A stretch of 64,000 nt of DNA, taken from positions 1-64,000 of the forward strand of contig CANQZG010000017.1 in NCBI GenBank assembly GCA_947628305.1, in the 5' to 3' direction. Shown piece after piece: positions 1-7,821 of the stretch. The notes beneath the pieces were generated by a model. The model was not told the DNA's origin and did no database searches. It saw only the letters and a list, made by a program, of their open reading frames with translations. Each line of letters begins with the position of its first letter. The stretch's first letter is position 1. The position numbers were made by a program, and so were the translations under genes. The DNA is from an uncultured Muribaculaceae bacterium. Its GTDB lineage: Bacteria > Bacteroidota > Bacteroidia > Bacteroidales > Muribaculaceae.

Positions 1-7
1 TTAAAAG

Positions 8-38
8 GAAAGAGTCCGGTTCAATACCGAACTCTTTC
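8..38 (-). terminator. Intrinsic terminator-like hairpin downstream of the DUF4465 gene
   Basis: A 13-bp stem (8-20 with 26-38, one mismatch) closes a 5-nt loop. Read on the minus strand it is followed by CTTTCCTTTTAA. The hairpin after asd at 31830-31855 has the same right flank and the same outer arm. It lies about 100 nt past the stop codon of the minus-strand gene, so it probably ends that transcript. It could also serve a plus-strand gene off the left edge. Confidence 0.6.
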
Positions 39-133
39 TATAACTGGATAGTGTTTAACATGTCCAACTTTTGGGGGCACTTCATTCAAAATTAAAATGC
101 ACGCCCTTTGTTTCATCAATTGAGGTCAACGTA

Positions 134-902
134 TCATTCAGCCGGAAACTCAAACTTGATTTCATCCACAGCGACCGAGAAATCACCGGGAGAAGGCTTG
201 CTCCAACTCTCTGACCATACGACCTTGAAATCGACACTGTTCACCTCGCCAAGCGATGACAGGTCAACCTCGGTCCATTCACTCATGACATCAGGTTCGC
301 CGTTCTTGTTTTCGCCGAGGGTCACCTTGACACTGCCGGTCTCGTTATGCCCCTTGTTATAGCCTGTGATAATCAGTTCGCAAATGTCTCCTTGCTGCAA
401 TGGCTTATAGGAATAAAATCCATATTTCAGGAACTCATACATTTGGGTAGTGTTCATGACCTTAATCGACACAATCTTATGTTCCACCCCGGCCTTGAAT
501 GAGAACCGTGGTTTTATGTCAACGAGTCTGCTATCGGCACTTTGGGCTAAAACACAGAATTTATCGGTATCGTCAGCCCCTGCATGCTCAACCGTTTTAT
601 CAAGGGCCACAGATGTCACAGGCGCAGTGCCCGAATCCTGTATCTTAGCGGCATCAGAGACAATGGCCCCGGCAACCATGGTGTAATATTCCTTGTTCAC
701 GAATGACGCGCCGAGTTCGGTATAGGTGGTCTCCGCGCCCGACAAGATTATTGGTCTTGTCCTTGGCAAACTCGCATTCCTCGAATGTTATGGTCTGAAT
801 ATTAGGTTGAGGCCCTTCCGGCCCTTCCGGTTCATCGTTGTCGGAGCACGATACCATTGCCGCACCGATAAGCAGCAATCCTGACAGATAGTACTTGTTC
901 AT
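134..902 (-). pseudogene. DUF4465-type lipoprotein, interrupted by a frameshift
   Basis: The start at 902 gives a lipoprotein signal with lipid-accepting Cys19 (AAMVSC), followed by the acidic stretch SDNDEPEGPEG. Such a stretch is typical of surface-exported Bacteroidales lipoproteins. The frame runs through TITFEECEFAKDKTN and then becomes non-homologous, stopping at 654. The next frame, open from 769 to 134, carries the rest of a DUF4465-like domain (NTTQMYEFLKYGF, EWTEVDLSSLGEV, FSVAVDEIKFEF). Joining the frames near 745-755 would give about 255 residues, normal for the family. The shift is one extra base relative to an intact frame. No long homopolymer lies at the junction, so a real disabling mutation or an assembly error are both possible. 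DUF4465 proteins are secreted or surface proteins of unknown function. Confidence 0.75.
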
Positions 903-946
903 TGTCTTTTTCTATGATAATGAGTAATTTTATTGTTATTTGAGGG

Positions 947-979
947 CAAATATAATAAAAAAACGTATAAACTCCCAAA
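947..979 (-). promoter_or_regulatory. Bacteroidales-type promoter for the DUF4465 gene
   Basis: On the minus strand there is a -7 box TATATTTG (947-954) and a -33 TTTG (976-979), 21 nt apart. They sit about 45 nt upstream of the start at 902. The match to the Bacteroidetes TTTG/TAnnTTTG consensus is direct. Confidence 0.65.
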
Positions 980-1010
980 TAGCCGTATCTATCCATTCAT
1001 AAAAAAGTTG

Positions 1011-1018
1011 TAACTTTG
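1011..1018 (+). promoter_or_regulatory. -7 box TAACTTTG before the propeller/cstA operon
   Basis: TAACTTTG fits TAnnTTTG and lies 25 nt before the ATG at 1043. The surrounding AAAAAAGTTGTAACTTTG recurs at 27498-27515 ahead of the ferredoxin gene. No clear -33 box is visible. Confidence 0.55.
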
Positions 1019-1042
1019 TGGGAAAACATATTATTTCATTCC

Positions 1043-2371
1043 ATGAGGAAATTCTCATCAATATATCTCACATTGGCCTTATCGATGGTAACAATACCGT
1101 TCGTTTCCGATGCCGCAAAACCTAAGGCCAAACCACGCAAACCGGCCACGCCCGCGGTCACATTCGAGCAGGTGAAAAGTCTCTTTGACACCTATCGCTT
1201 TGACGAGGCGCAGGAAAAACTTGACGCATACGTTGACCGCCGCGGTACACCTCTCGGAGAGGAGGTTAACATAGGTGACGGCGAGAACGCCGAAGACAAT
1301 GCCGAGGTCCTCGCCAAACAAATCGTCGTGGGACGTGCCATGCTCGACCGTGTGGAGAAACTTGTCGTGATAGACAGCCTTATTGTCGATGCCGACGACT
1401 TCTTCAAGGCCTACAGACTCTCCCCGCAGTCAGGCTCGCTTCAAGATGCATCGGCCGTCACCGATGTCATTTCCGCCGATGCCCTTGACGGCTACACACC
1501 CGTTGGACCGGTATACATCTCGGAGGAGCAGGACTACATGATGTGGGCCGGCAAAGCCAATGAATACGGCAGACCGATGGTGATGTTCGAGTCAGACTTG
1601 CTTAGTGACGGCAAATGGAGCACGCCACAGCGTCTGTTTGAACAATATCCCTCACTCAACCTTGACGAGACATTCAGCGGGATTGCCTCTCCGTTCCTCA
1701 TGAGCGACGGTGTCACGCTATATTATGCCGCCGGAGGCGAACAATCCTTGGGAGGTCTTGACATATTCATCTCCCGCCGCGATGGCGACGGATTCCTTCA
1801 ACCGACCAACATCGGCATGCCTTATAATTCACCCTACGACGACTACATGCTTGCAATCGATGAGGTGACAGGCGTAGGATGGTGGGCGACCGACCGCAAC
1901 CGCATCCCCGGCAAGGTAACGATATACCGTTTCATACCTTCGGAACTACGCGTCAACTATCCACCCGATATGGAAGGCCTTATCGACTATGCCAAACTGG
2001 CATCGGTCAACGCCACTCACACATCAGACGCCCCTATCCCCGCGCGACTGAAAGCACTAAAGGCCCTTGACTCGCCGACCGATGAAAAGGTCTCCGATTT
2101 TGAGTTGGCTTTACCAGGCAATGTAATCTATACATCGTTTGACGATTTCCGTTCCAACGAAGCAAGACGTTACATGGAACAATACATGCAGGCTGTTGAC
2201 GCCCGCGAGGCTGACATGCAAGACCTGCGGGAACTCCGCGAAGCCTACCGCAACGGCGACCGTTCGGGTGAATCACGCATCAAGGAGATTGAAAAACGCG
2301 TGGAAACATCGTATGAAGACTTGACAAAGCGACTCAATTTAGTAATAACCACCGAATTGCATTCACGATGA
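1043..2371 (+). CDS. Exported WD40-like (PD40) beta-propeller protein
   Basis: The protein has 442 residues. The ATG at 1043 is preferred over an in-frame start at 1016, which would overlap the -7 box. It begins with a signal peptide (MRKFSSIYLTLALSMVTIPF), then a helical TPR-like segment (FEQVKSLFDTYRFDEAQEKL). The middle, about residues 150-310, has PD40-type blades (GGLDIFISRRDGDGFLQP, IGMPYNSPYDDYM). The C-terminus is strongly charged and probably coiled-coil. PD40 repeats are common in Bacteroidota OmpA-like envelope proteins, but no OmpA domain is present here. Its stop codon overlaps the start of the CstA gene by 4 nt (ATGA), so the two are translationally coupled. Envelope location is predicted; the exact role is unknown. 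Confidence 0.75.
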   Translation: MRKFSSIYLTLALSMVTIPFVSDAAKPKAKPRKPATPAVTFEQVKSLFDTYRFDEAQEKLDAYVDRRGTPLGEEVNIGDGENAEDNAEVLAKQIVVGRAMLDRVEKLVVIDSLIVDADDFFKAYRLSPQSGSLQDASAVTDVISADALDGYTPVGPVYISEEQDYMMWAGKANEYGRPMVMFESDLLSDGKWSTPQRLFEQYPSLNLDETFSGIASPFLMSDGVTLYYAAGGEQSLGGLDIFISRRDGDGFLQPTNIGMPYNSPYDDYMLAIDEVTGVGWWATDRNRIPGKVTIYRFIPSELRVNYPPDMEGLIDYAKLASVNATHTSDAPIPARLKALKALDSPTDEKVSDFELALPGNVIYTSFDDFRSNEARRYMEQYMQAVDAREADMQDLRELREAYRNGDRSGESRIKEIEKRVETSYEDLTKRLNLVITTELHSR

Positions 2372-3819
2372 CACTCTTTATCATATCTCTTATCATACTC
2401 ATTGGCGGATATTTTGTCTACGGATTACTCGCCGAGCGTATCTTCGGCGCGGACACTTCACGCACGACCCCGGCCTACACAATGAACGACGGTGTGGACT
2501 ACATGCCTATGCCCGCATGGCGTGTGTTCCTGATACAGTTTCTCAACATCGCCGGACTCGGCCCGATTTTCGGAGCCATCATGGGCATCGCGTTCGGCCC
2601 GGCGGCTTTCCTGTGGATTGTAATCGGCACCATCTTCGGAGGTGCGGTACATGACTATTTCTCGGGAATGATTTCCTTGCGCAAGGGCGGCATATCTCTC
2701 CCCGAGATTGTCGGTGATGAACTCGGCCTTAAGATAAAACAGGTGATGCGAGTTTTCTCGCTGCTGCTCATGGTGCTCGTGGGTGCGGTTTTTGTGGTCA
2801 ATCCCGCCGAACTGCTCGCGGGCATGACACCCGGTGCCCTTGACCGCACATTCTGGATTGGAGCGATATTTGTCTACTATATCCTCGCGACATTATTGCC
2901 CATTGACAAACTGATAGGCAACATATATCCCCTGTTCGGCGCGGCGTTGCTGTTCATGGCCGTCGGGTTGCTCGCAGTGTTGCTCTTTGGTGGAGTAACG
3001 ATTCCTGACGGGATTTCCGAAGGATTGTACAACCGTTCGTCCGACCCCGATGCAACTCCGATTTTCCCAATGATGTTCGTCTCAATCGCCTGCGGGGCGA
3101 TTTCCGGATTCCATGCGACACAATCGCCCATGATGGCGCGATGCCTTAAAAACGAGAAGTTGGGGCGTCCCATTTTCTACGGCGCGATGGTGGCAGAGGG
3201 GATTGTCGCCCTTATATGGGCCGCCGCAACTATCGCATTCACCCACGGTTATGCCGGTCTCGACTCGTTCATGGCCGCACACAACAGTTCGCCCGCAATC
3301 CTTGTCAATGACATATCAATCAGTTGGCTCGGCGGTGTCGGTGGAATCCTCGCATTGCTCGGTGTAATCGCCGCCCCCATCACCACGGGCGACACGGCGT
3401 TGCGCAGCGCACGCCTCATAGCCGCCGACTTCCTGAATTTCAGCCAAAAGAAGATACTGAACCGTCTCGCCGTGTCAGTCCCGATTTTCATAGTCACCTT
3501 TGTCGTGATGCTTGTCGACTTCAATGTTTTGTGGCGTTACTTCGGATGGTGTAACCAGACACTCGCCGTATTCACTCTTTGGGCGGTTACCGTCTACCTT
3601 GCCCGTCGACGCAAGGCTTATATCGTCACCCTTATACCGGCGATGTTCATGACGGTCGTTTCTGTGAGCTACATCCTGTTCGCCAAAGTGGGGGCCGGAT
3701 TATCCCTTGACATCTCTATCGGGTGCGGACTTATCACAAGTCTCATCCTGCTCATATTGTTCAGCCGGTTTCTGCGTTCATTGAGAGGTGTTAAAACCGT
3801 AAATACAGACATGCCGTGA
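2368..3819 (+). CDS. cstA: CstA-family carbon starvation / peptide or pyruvate transporter
   Basis: This is a 483-residue polytopic inner-membrane protein. Recognisable CstA features are the N-terminal YFVYGLLAERIFG, then QFLNIAGLGPIFGAIMG, GTIFGGAVHDYFSGM and the later GAISGFHATQSPM. Family members in enterobacteria (CstA, BtsT) import pyruvate or peptides under carbon limitation and are about 700 residues. This shorter form lacks much of the C-terminal part, as is usual for Bacteroidota homologues. It overlaps both neighbours by 4 nt, giving a three-gene operon. The family is clear; the substrate is not known from sequence. Confidence 0.88.
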   Translation: MTLFIISLIILIGGYFVYGLLAERIFGADTSRTTPAYTMNDGVDYMPMPAWRVFLIQFLNIAGLGPIFGAIMGIAFGPAAFLWIVIGTIFGGAVHDYFSGMISLRKGGISLPEIVGDELGLKIKQVMRVFSLLLMVLVGAVFVVNPAELLAGMTPGALDRTFWIGAIFVYYILATLLPIDKLIGNIYPLFGAALLFMAVGLLAVLLFGGVTIPDGISEGLYNRSSDPDATPIFPMMFVSIACGAISGFHATQSPMMARCLKNEKLGRPIFYGAMVAEGIVALIWAAATIAFTHGYAGLDSFMAAHNSSPAILVNDISISWLGGVGGILALLGVIAAPITTGDTALRSARLIAADFLNFSQKKILNRLAVSVPIFIVTFVVMLVDFNVLWRYFGWCNQTLAVFTLWAVTVYLARRRKAYIVTLIPAMFMTVVSVSYILFAKVGAGLSLDISIGCGLITSLILLILFSRFLRSLRGVKTVNTDMP

Positions 3820-4634
3820 CCGTTACAGACCTGATTACAGCCGTCGGTGATTCACGGCGATACAACTTCCACTCCCATACACAATATTGTGACGGCCACG
3901 CGACAATCGAGGAGTTTGCCGAAGCTGCTGTAGCCATCGGCATGGAACACTACGGCTTCTCGCCACATTCCCCCATCCCGTTTGAATCCTCGTGCAACAT
4001 GTCGTTCGAAGACGTGCCCCGCTTTATCGAGGATGTCAAGGAAATGCAGAGACGGTATGACGGGAAAATAAAGTTTTACACCGCAATGGAGGTGGATTTC
4101 CTCGACAACGAGTGGGGGCCCGCCGTTGATTATTTCAAAGGGCTCCCCCTTGACTACATCATCGGTTCAGTTCATTTCCTGCCGTCAGACCAAGGCGGCT
4201 ATGTCGACATCGACGGCGGCTACGAACGGTTTCAAAATTACATGACGGAGCATTTTCATAATGACATACGCCATGTCGTGGAACTTTTCTTTGACCGTTC
4301 AGAGGCGATGTTACAGGCCGGTGGGTTTGAAATCATCGGTCATTTTGACAAAATCACCCACAACGCATCAATCCATTTCCCCGCCCTCGAGGAACAACCA
4401 TGGTATCATCGCCGCGTCAACGACCTCATCGACCTCATCGCTGAAAAAGGTGTCATAGCCGAAATCAACACCAAGGCCTACACCCGTGAAGGTCGTTTTT
4501 ACCCCTCATCCTCCCTGTTCCGACGACTGATTGACGCCCACATACCATTGCTCGTCAATTCCGACACCCACTATCCCAACCTCATCGACGTCTCCCGCGC
4601 CGATGCCTTCACCATCCTCGACAAGTCATCTTGA
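3816..4634 (+). CDS. PHP-family phosphatase, histidinol-phosphatase type
   Basis: The GTG start at 3816 overlaps the cstA stop. The 272-residue protein has the PHP metal motif NFHSHTQYCDG (His19, His21), then GFSPHSPIP, a conserved acidic site in AMEVDF, GSVHFL, EIIGHFDK and the terminal SDTH. This layout matches HisJ/HisK-type histidinol-phosphatases, which dephosphorylate L-histidinol phosphate in histidine synthesis. No other his gene lies nearby, so another phosphoester substrate is possible. The downstream gap holds the terminator at 4765-4808. Confidence 0.8.
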   Translation: MTVTDLITAVGDSRRYNFHSHTQYCDGHATIEEFAEAAVAIGMEHYGFSPHSPIPFESSCNMSFEDVPRFIEDVKEMQRRYDGKIKFYTAMEVDFLDNEWGPAVDYFKGLPLDYIIGSVHFLPSDQGGYVDIDGGYERFQNYMTEHFHNDIRHVVELFFDRSEAMLQAGGFEIIGHFDKITHNASIHFPALEEQPWYHRRVNDLIDLIAEKGVIAEINTKAYTREGRFYPSSSLFRRLIDAHIPLLVNSDTHYPNLIDVSRADAFTILDKSS

Positions 4635-4737
4635 CTTATTAGAGACTATTAACGCGGCGTGCCGCGACTGTACTTGTCGGCGATGAGTGCTGGCGAATAT
4701 ACTCGGGGGCGTGGCTGTTTTCAGCGAATCTGTACGG

Positions 4738-4752
4738 TCGTGGCATGCCACG
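4738..4752. repeat. Short GC-rich palindrome in the 4635-4825 gap
   Basis: The gap between the converging PHP and M6 genes contains CGTGGCATGCCACG and, at about 4654-4668, CGGCGTGCCG. Both are self-complementary. They resemble the GTAG-headed hairpins elsewhere in the window but lack the GTAG foot, so membership of that family is doubtful. Confidence 0.35.
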
Positions 4753-4764
4753 GCCCGGTGTCAA

Positions 4765-4808
4765 AACAACAATGAGGACGACCGTAATCGGTTGTCCTCA
4801 TTGTTGTT
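4765..4808 (-). terminator. Strong bidirectional terminator between converging genes
   Basis: A 20-bp stem with one G-T pair (4765-4784 with 4789-4808) closes a TAAT loop. On the minus strand it ends in ATTGTTGTTTTGA, and on the plus strand in ATTGTTGTTCAG. It lies just past the M6 stop at 4826 and after the PHP gene. Confidence 0.85.
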
Positions 4809-4825
4809 CAGTATATTACTTATCC

Positions 4826-7693
4826 TTAGCGGATAACTACCTTACGGACGGTCGTACCGGCCTTGACGATATACACGCCGGTGGCAGGAATCGTCACCTC
4901 GACATTATCGGAGGCAACCGCGCTATAAATGACACGGCCTGAAATATCGGCCACCGCCACATGTGTCCCGGGGACGATATTACCGACATTAACCACATTG
5001 CCCGACACAGTGACCACGACAGCTTCGCCGTCAACGCCGGGACGGCTTATACCACTGCCCTGCGAAAGGTCTACAGAAATCTTATTGGACTCAAGCGATG
5101 TCTTGCTGTCGGCATTCACGGCCTTGACTGTATAGAAATAGGTCGTACCCGGCTCAACGCCATTGACAGCATAGGATGTAGTGTTGCCGGTGCGGATGCC
5201 GGTGAGTCCGTCGACAGGCACTTCGACCGAACCTTGACCACCCTTGAGCGCGATGTCATCGAGGTTGAACAGGGTTGGCATCAGACGATTCTTGACCGAG
5301 GTAATGCGCACGGCTCGTGTACCCACAGGCAACTCCTTACTATAGGAATATTCCCCTGCCGTCTTGGATACTTCATATTCCTCGACCAGCGTCCATTCTG
5401 CACCGATATATGCCTCGATTTTCAATTTATTGGCGAAAGCACACGTTGCGACGCGATACCAGAACGATATATCGGTCAGGTCACGGTCATAGACCGGTGA
5501 CTGGATATATGCGCCTTCGGTCTTGACTGAGACTCCGTTCTTGCCTTTTACATTGGTGGAGACTACATCGGCAGTACCGCTCCACTCTCCCATACCGTTC
5601 TCAAAGTCCTGGGTCTCGTTGAACAGGCCACCACCGACAGTGAGTTTCGACACGTTGAGAATGTAGTCAACAGCCTCGTCCATCGGCTCCCAGGTTGCAA
5701 CGAACCCGTTACCGCTGACCGATGTCGCAGGAAGCGCAACGGCCGGCTTGTATTCAAATGTCAAGGCGGGCAACGTCGCCTCAACCACATTTGATTCAGG
5801 GCCTGCCTTGCTGTTGAACGTCGAGTTGTAAACGGGACGCACCACACAATAATATGTAGTCTCGGCTTTCAGACCCGAAACCTCGGCATTGTCGACATCG
5901 CCGGTGCGGAAGTCTTCATATCCCTCGGCATAGACACGATTGCCCCCCTCAAGGGTGAACACCGACAGCGAGTAATCATTGACCCTCGATGATTTCTCCC
6001 ATGACACCTTGAAAGAAACCGGAGTCAGGTCGGTGGCGGCATTCGCCTTGACCGCATCAAGTTTACCACCGGCAACCTTGAATGTGATTATTCCTGTACT
6101 CTGGTTTTCAGTGATTTCAGTCAGGGGAAGTCCGACACCTTTATTTCCCCAAGTTTTCATCGAAGGATTGGTGTTGTCGGTGAACGATGTCTTCTTGCCA
6201 CCTATACTGGGAAATGCATCGGCCGAACGAGTAGACGTAGAGATTATTCCATCGGCTTCCTCTATATCGACATATTGCTTGTTGGCATCATTGTTAACTG
6301 AATTACTACGCCATACATTGGCATCATAAAGCACATGCCATACAAGCATCCCGTGTCCGGGGATATACTTGTCCCAACCTTCACGCTGACGGTTCTCCAG
6401 TAGGAAAAATTCATTTGGTGAGCCGGCTGGAATTATACATCCCTCATTTGTAGAGATGTTATTGAGGGTGATGTCATCAGGCCCGTCAATGACGTAAGGC
6501 TCCATCCAACCCATCGCGTTACGCTCAAAGACTGAATACAACGGTGGCGTACAACCATTGTTGTTATACGGGCCATTATCGAGCACCGACCAGCTTCCGG
6601 GTGTCACAGCGTCAGTGTAGGATGTCGCATACAGGTCGGGCAGACCCATCACATGGGAGAACTCATGGATAAAAGTCCCCACGCCATCGGGACGACCCGA
6701 TGTCTTCCATTCGTTGGTACATGCATAATGATTTAGACGCTTCCCGTCCAACACGATGTTGAGTGAACCGCCCGAGGCCGAGTAAATCTCCCAGGAGTGA
6801 GGCCATATAGTGTTCTCGTCTCCACCTGAAGCCTGTCCCAGACCGGCATATATAACAAATACGTTATCTATCATGCCATCATTGTCGCGGTCATATTGTG
6901 AGAAATCAATTTGAGAGTCAAGTTTTTGACACGCGTCAATCACCATCTCATGAGGACGTATATCATGGCTATTCCCATTTGGTGCGCCATAATAAGCGTA
7001 GGAATAATCAAGTTTCACAGGCCCGAAAAGGTCAAGGTCAAGTTCAAACCTGCCTCCCGAACATGTCCTGAAATACTCGGCAGCACAACCTGTGCCACCG
7101 AAATCGCTGAACCCTTCCTCATTGAGCATCCGGTCAAAATAATCATGGGCGTTGTAGGAGGAATCAAAACTCTTATCGGAAAATTCCACAAGAATCACGA
7201 GTGCTTTCTGTTTGCCCATATTCGGGAACGATGTCCCCGGAAAACGCCCTACGCCTGTACCATTGTTGGAGGCCAATGCCGGGGAGTGCATGCGACTGTT
7301 AGCGTTATTCCCGTTATGGGTGAAACGTGGAGCCACTTTCTCCAAACGCTCGGCCATCTTGTTGACCATCAGTTTTGGATTGGTTTCTCTAAGAAAATTA
7401 ACCGTGGCGGCGTCACGTTTATTTATTGCTGTAGCCTTGTATGCGGTCTTGACAAGTTTCCCCTCGTCATTGACCTTTCCGTAATAGAACGTACCATTTT
7501 CCTTGGTGAGGAGATAACCGTCCTCCGAGACATAGTAATGCAGCCACTCGTCGCCGAGTTGACGCACCTTGAACTGGGTGCCGTCAGCAAGAGTCACGGT
7601 CTGTAAACCGGGCCATGCGGGCACTGCGTCAGCGTTCACGGCCGCAAAGGAGAGCGCGCCGGCAAGCAGTAATCTAATAAAATTCTTTTTCAT
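4826..7693 (-). CDS. Secreted M6-family metalloprotease with Fn3-like domains and type IX-like tail
   Basis: The protein has 955 residues. A signal peptide (1-23) is followed by a propeptide-like region shared with the neighbour (GDEWLHYYVSEDGY, KRDAATVNFL). The catalytic domain carries the zinc motif HEFSHVMGLPD at 343-353. The segment matching the metzincin Met-turn reads SWSVLDNG, with Leu371 where Met is usual. After about residue 550 come two Fn3-like repeats flanking a jelly-roll segment. The end, GVYIVKAGTTVRKVVIR, looks like a type IX secretion sorting domain. M6 peptidases (immune inhibitor A type) degrade host or dietary proteins. The gene follows a paralogue with 128 nt between them, so a tandem duplication is likely. 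Confidence 0.88.
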   Translation of the reverse strand: MKKNFIRLLLAGALSFAAVNADAVPAWPGLQTVTLADGTQFKVRQLGDEWLHYYVSEDGYLLTKENGTFYYGKVNDEGKLVKTAYKATAINKRDAATVNFLRETNPKLMVNKMAERLEKVAPRFTHNGNNANSRMHSPALASNNGTGVGRFPGTSFPNMGKQKALVILVEFSDKSFDSSYNAHDYFDRMLNEEGFSDFGGTGCAAEYFRTCSGGRFELDLDLFGPVKLDYSYAYYGAPNGNSHDIRPHEMVIDACQKLDSQIDFSQYDRDNDGMIDNVFVIYAGLGQASGGDENTIWPHSWEIYSASGGSLNIVLDGKRLNHYACTNEWKTSGRPDGVGTFIHEFSHVMGLPDLYATSYTDAVTPGSWSVLDNGPYNNNGCTPPLYSVFERNAMGWMEPYVIDGPDDITLNNISTNEGCIIPAGSPNEFFLLENRQREGWDKYIPGHGMLVWHVLYDANVWRSNSVNNDANKQYVDIEEADGIISTSTRSADAFPSIGGKKTSFTDNTNPSMKTWGNKGVGLPLTEITENQSTGIITFKVAGGKLDAVKANAATDLTPVSFKVSWEKSSRVNDYSLSVFTLEGGNRVYAEGYEDFRTGDVDNAEVSGLKAETTYYCVVRPVYNSTFNSKAGPESNVVEATLPALTFEYKPAVALPATSVSGNGFVATWEPMDEAVDYILNVSKLTVGGGLFNETQDFENGMGEWSGTADVVSTNVKGKNGVSVKTEGAYIQSPVYDRDLTDISFWYRVATCAFANKLKIEAYIGAEWTLVEEYEVSKTAGEYSYSKELPVGTRAVRITSVKNRLMPTLFNLDDIALKGGQGSVEVPVDGLTGIRTGNTTSYAVNGVEPGTTYFYTVKAVNADSKTSLESNKISVDLSQGSGISRPGVDGEAVVVTVSGNVVNVGNIVPGTHVAVADISGRVIYSAVASDNVEVTIPATGVYIVKAGTTVRKVVIR

Positions 7694-7821
7694 GCAACTA
7701 TAATATTCTGTATTCTTTCACACTTTATGCCACAAAAGCATGCAAAAATACTACAATTCATCGTATCAGCCAACAATAATAGCCGATTTGACTATTTTTA
7801 AATATTTTATGCTACAAATTG

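Noticed and set aside
50-90. Possible insertion-sequence end (TGTCCAACTTTTGGGGG)
   Set aside because: The string resembles ends of Bacteroidales IS elements from memory, but no transposase or matching second end is visible in the window.
745-769. Programmed frameshift in the DUF4465 gene
   Set aside because: There is no slippery heptamer, no homopolymer and no downstream structure that would support programmed shifting.
1016-1042. Upstream in-frame start of the propeller gene
   Set aside because: It lies directly on the -7 box and would put nine residues before a complete signal peptide.
4961-5500. 179-codon frame on the plus strand opposite the M6 gene
   Set aside because: It is antisense to a well-supported protease domain and has no recognisable features.
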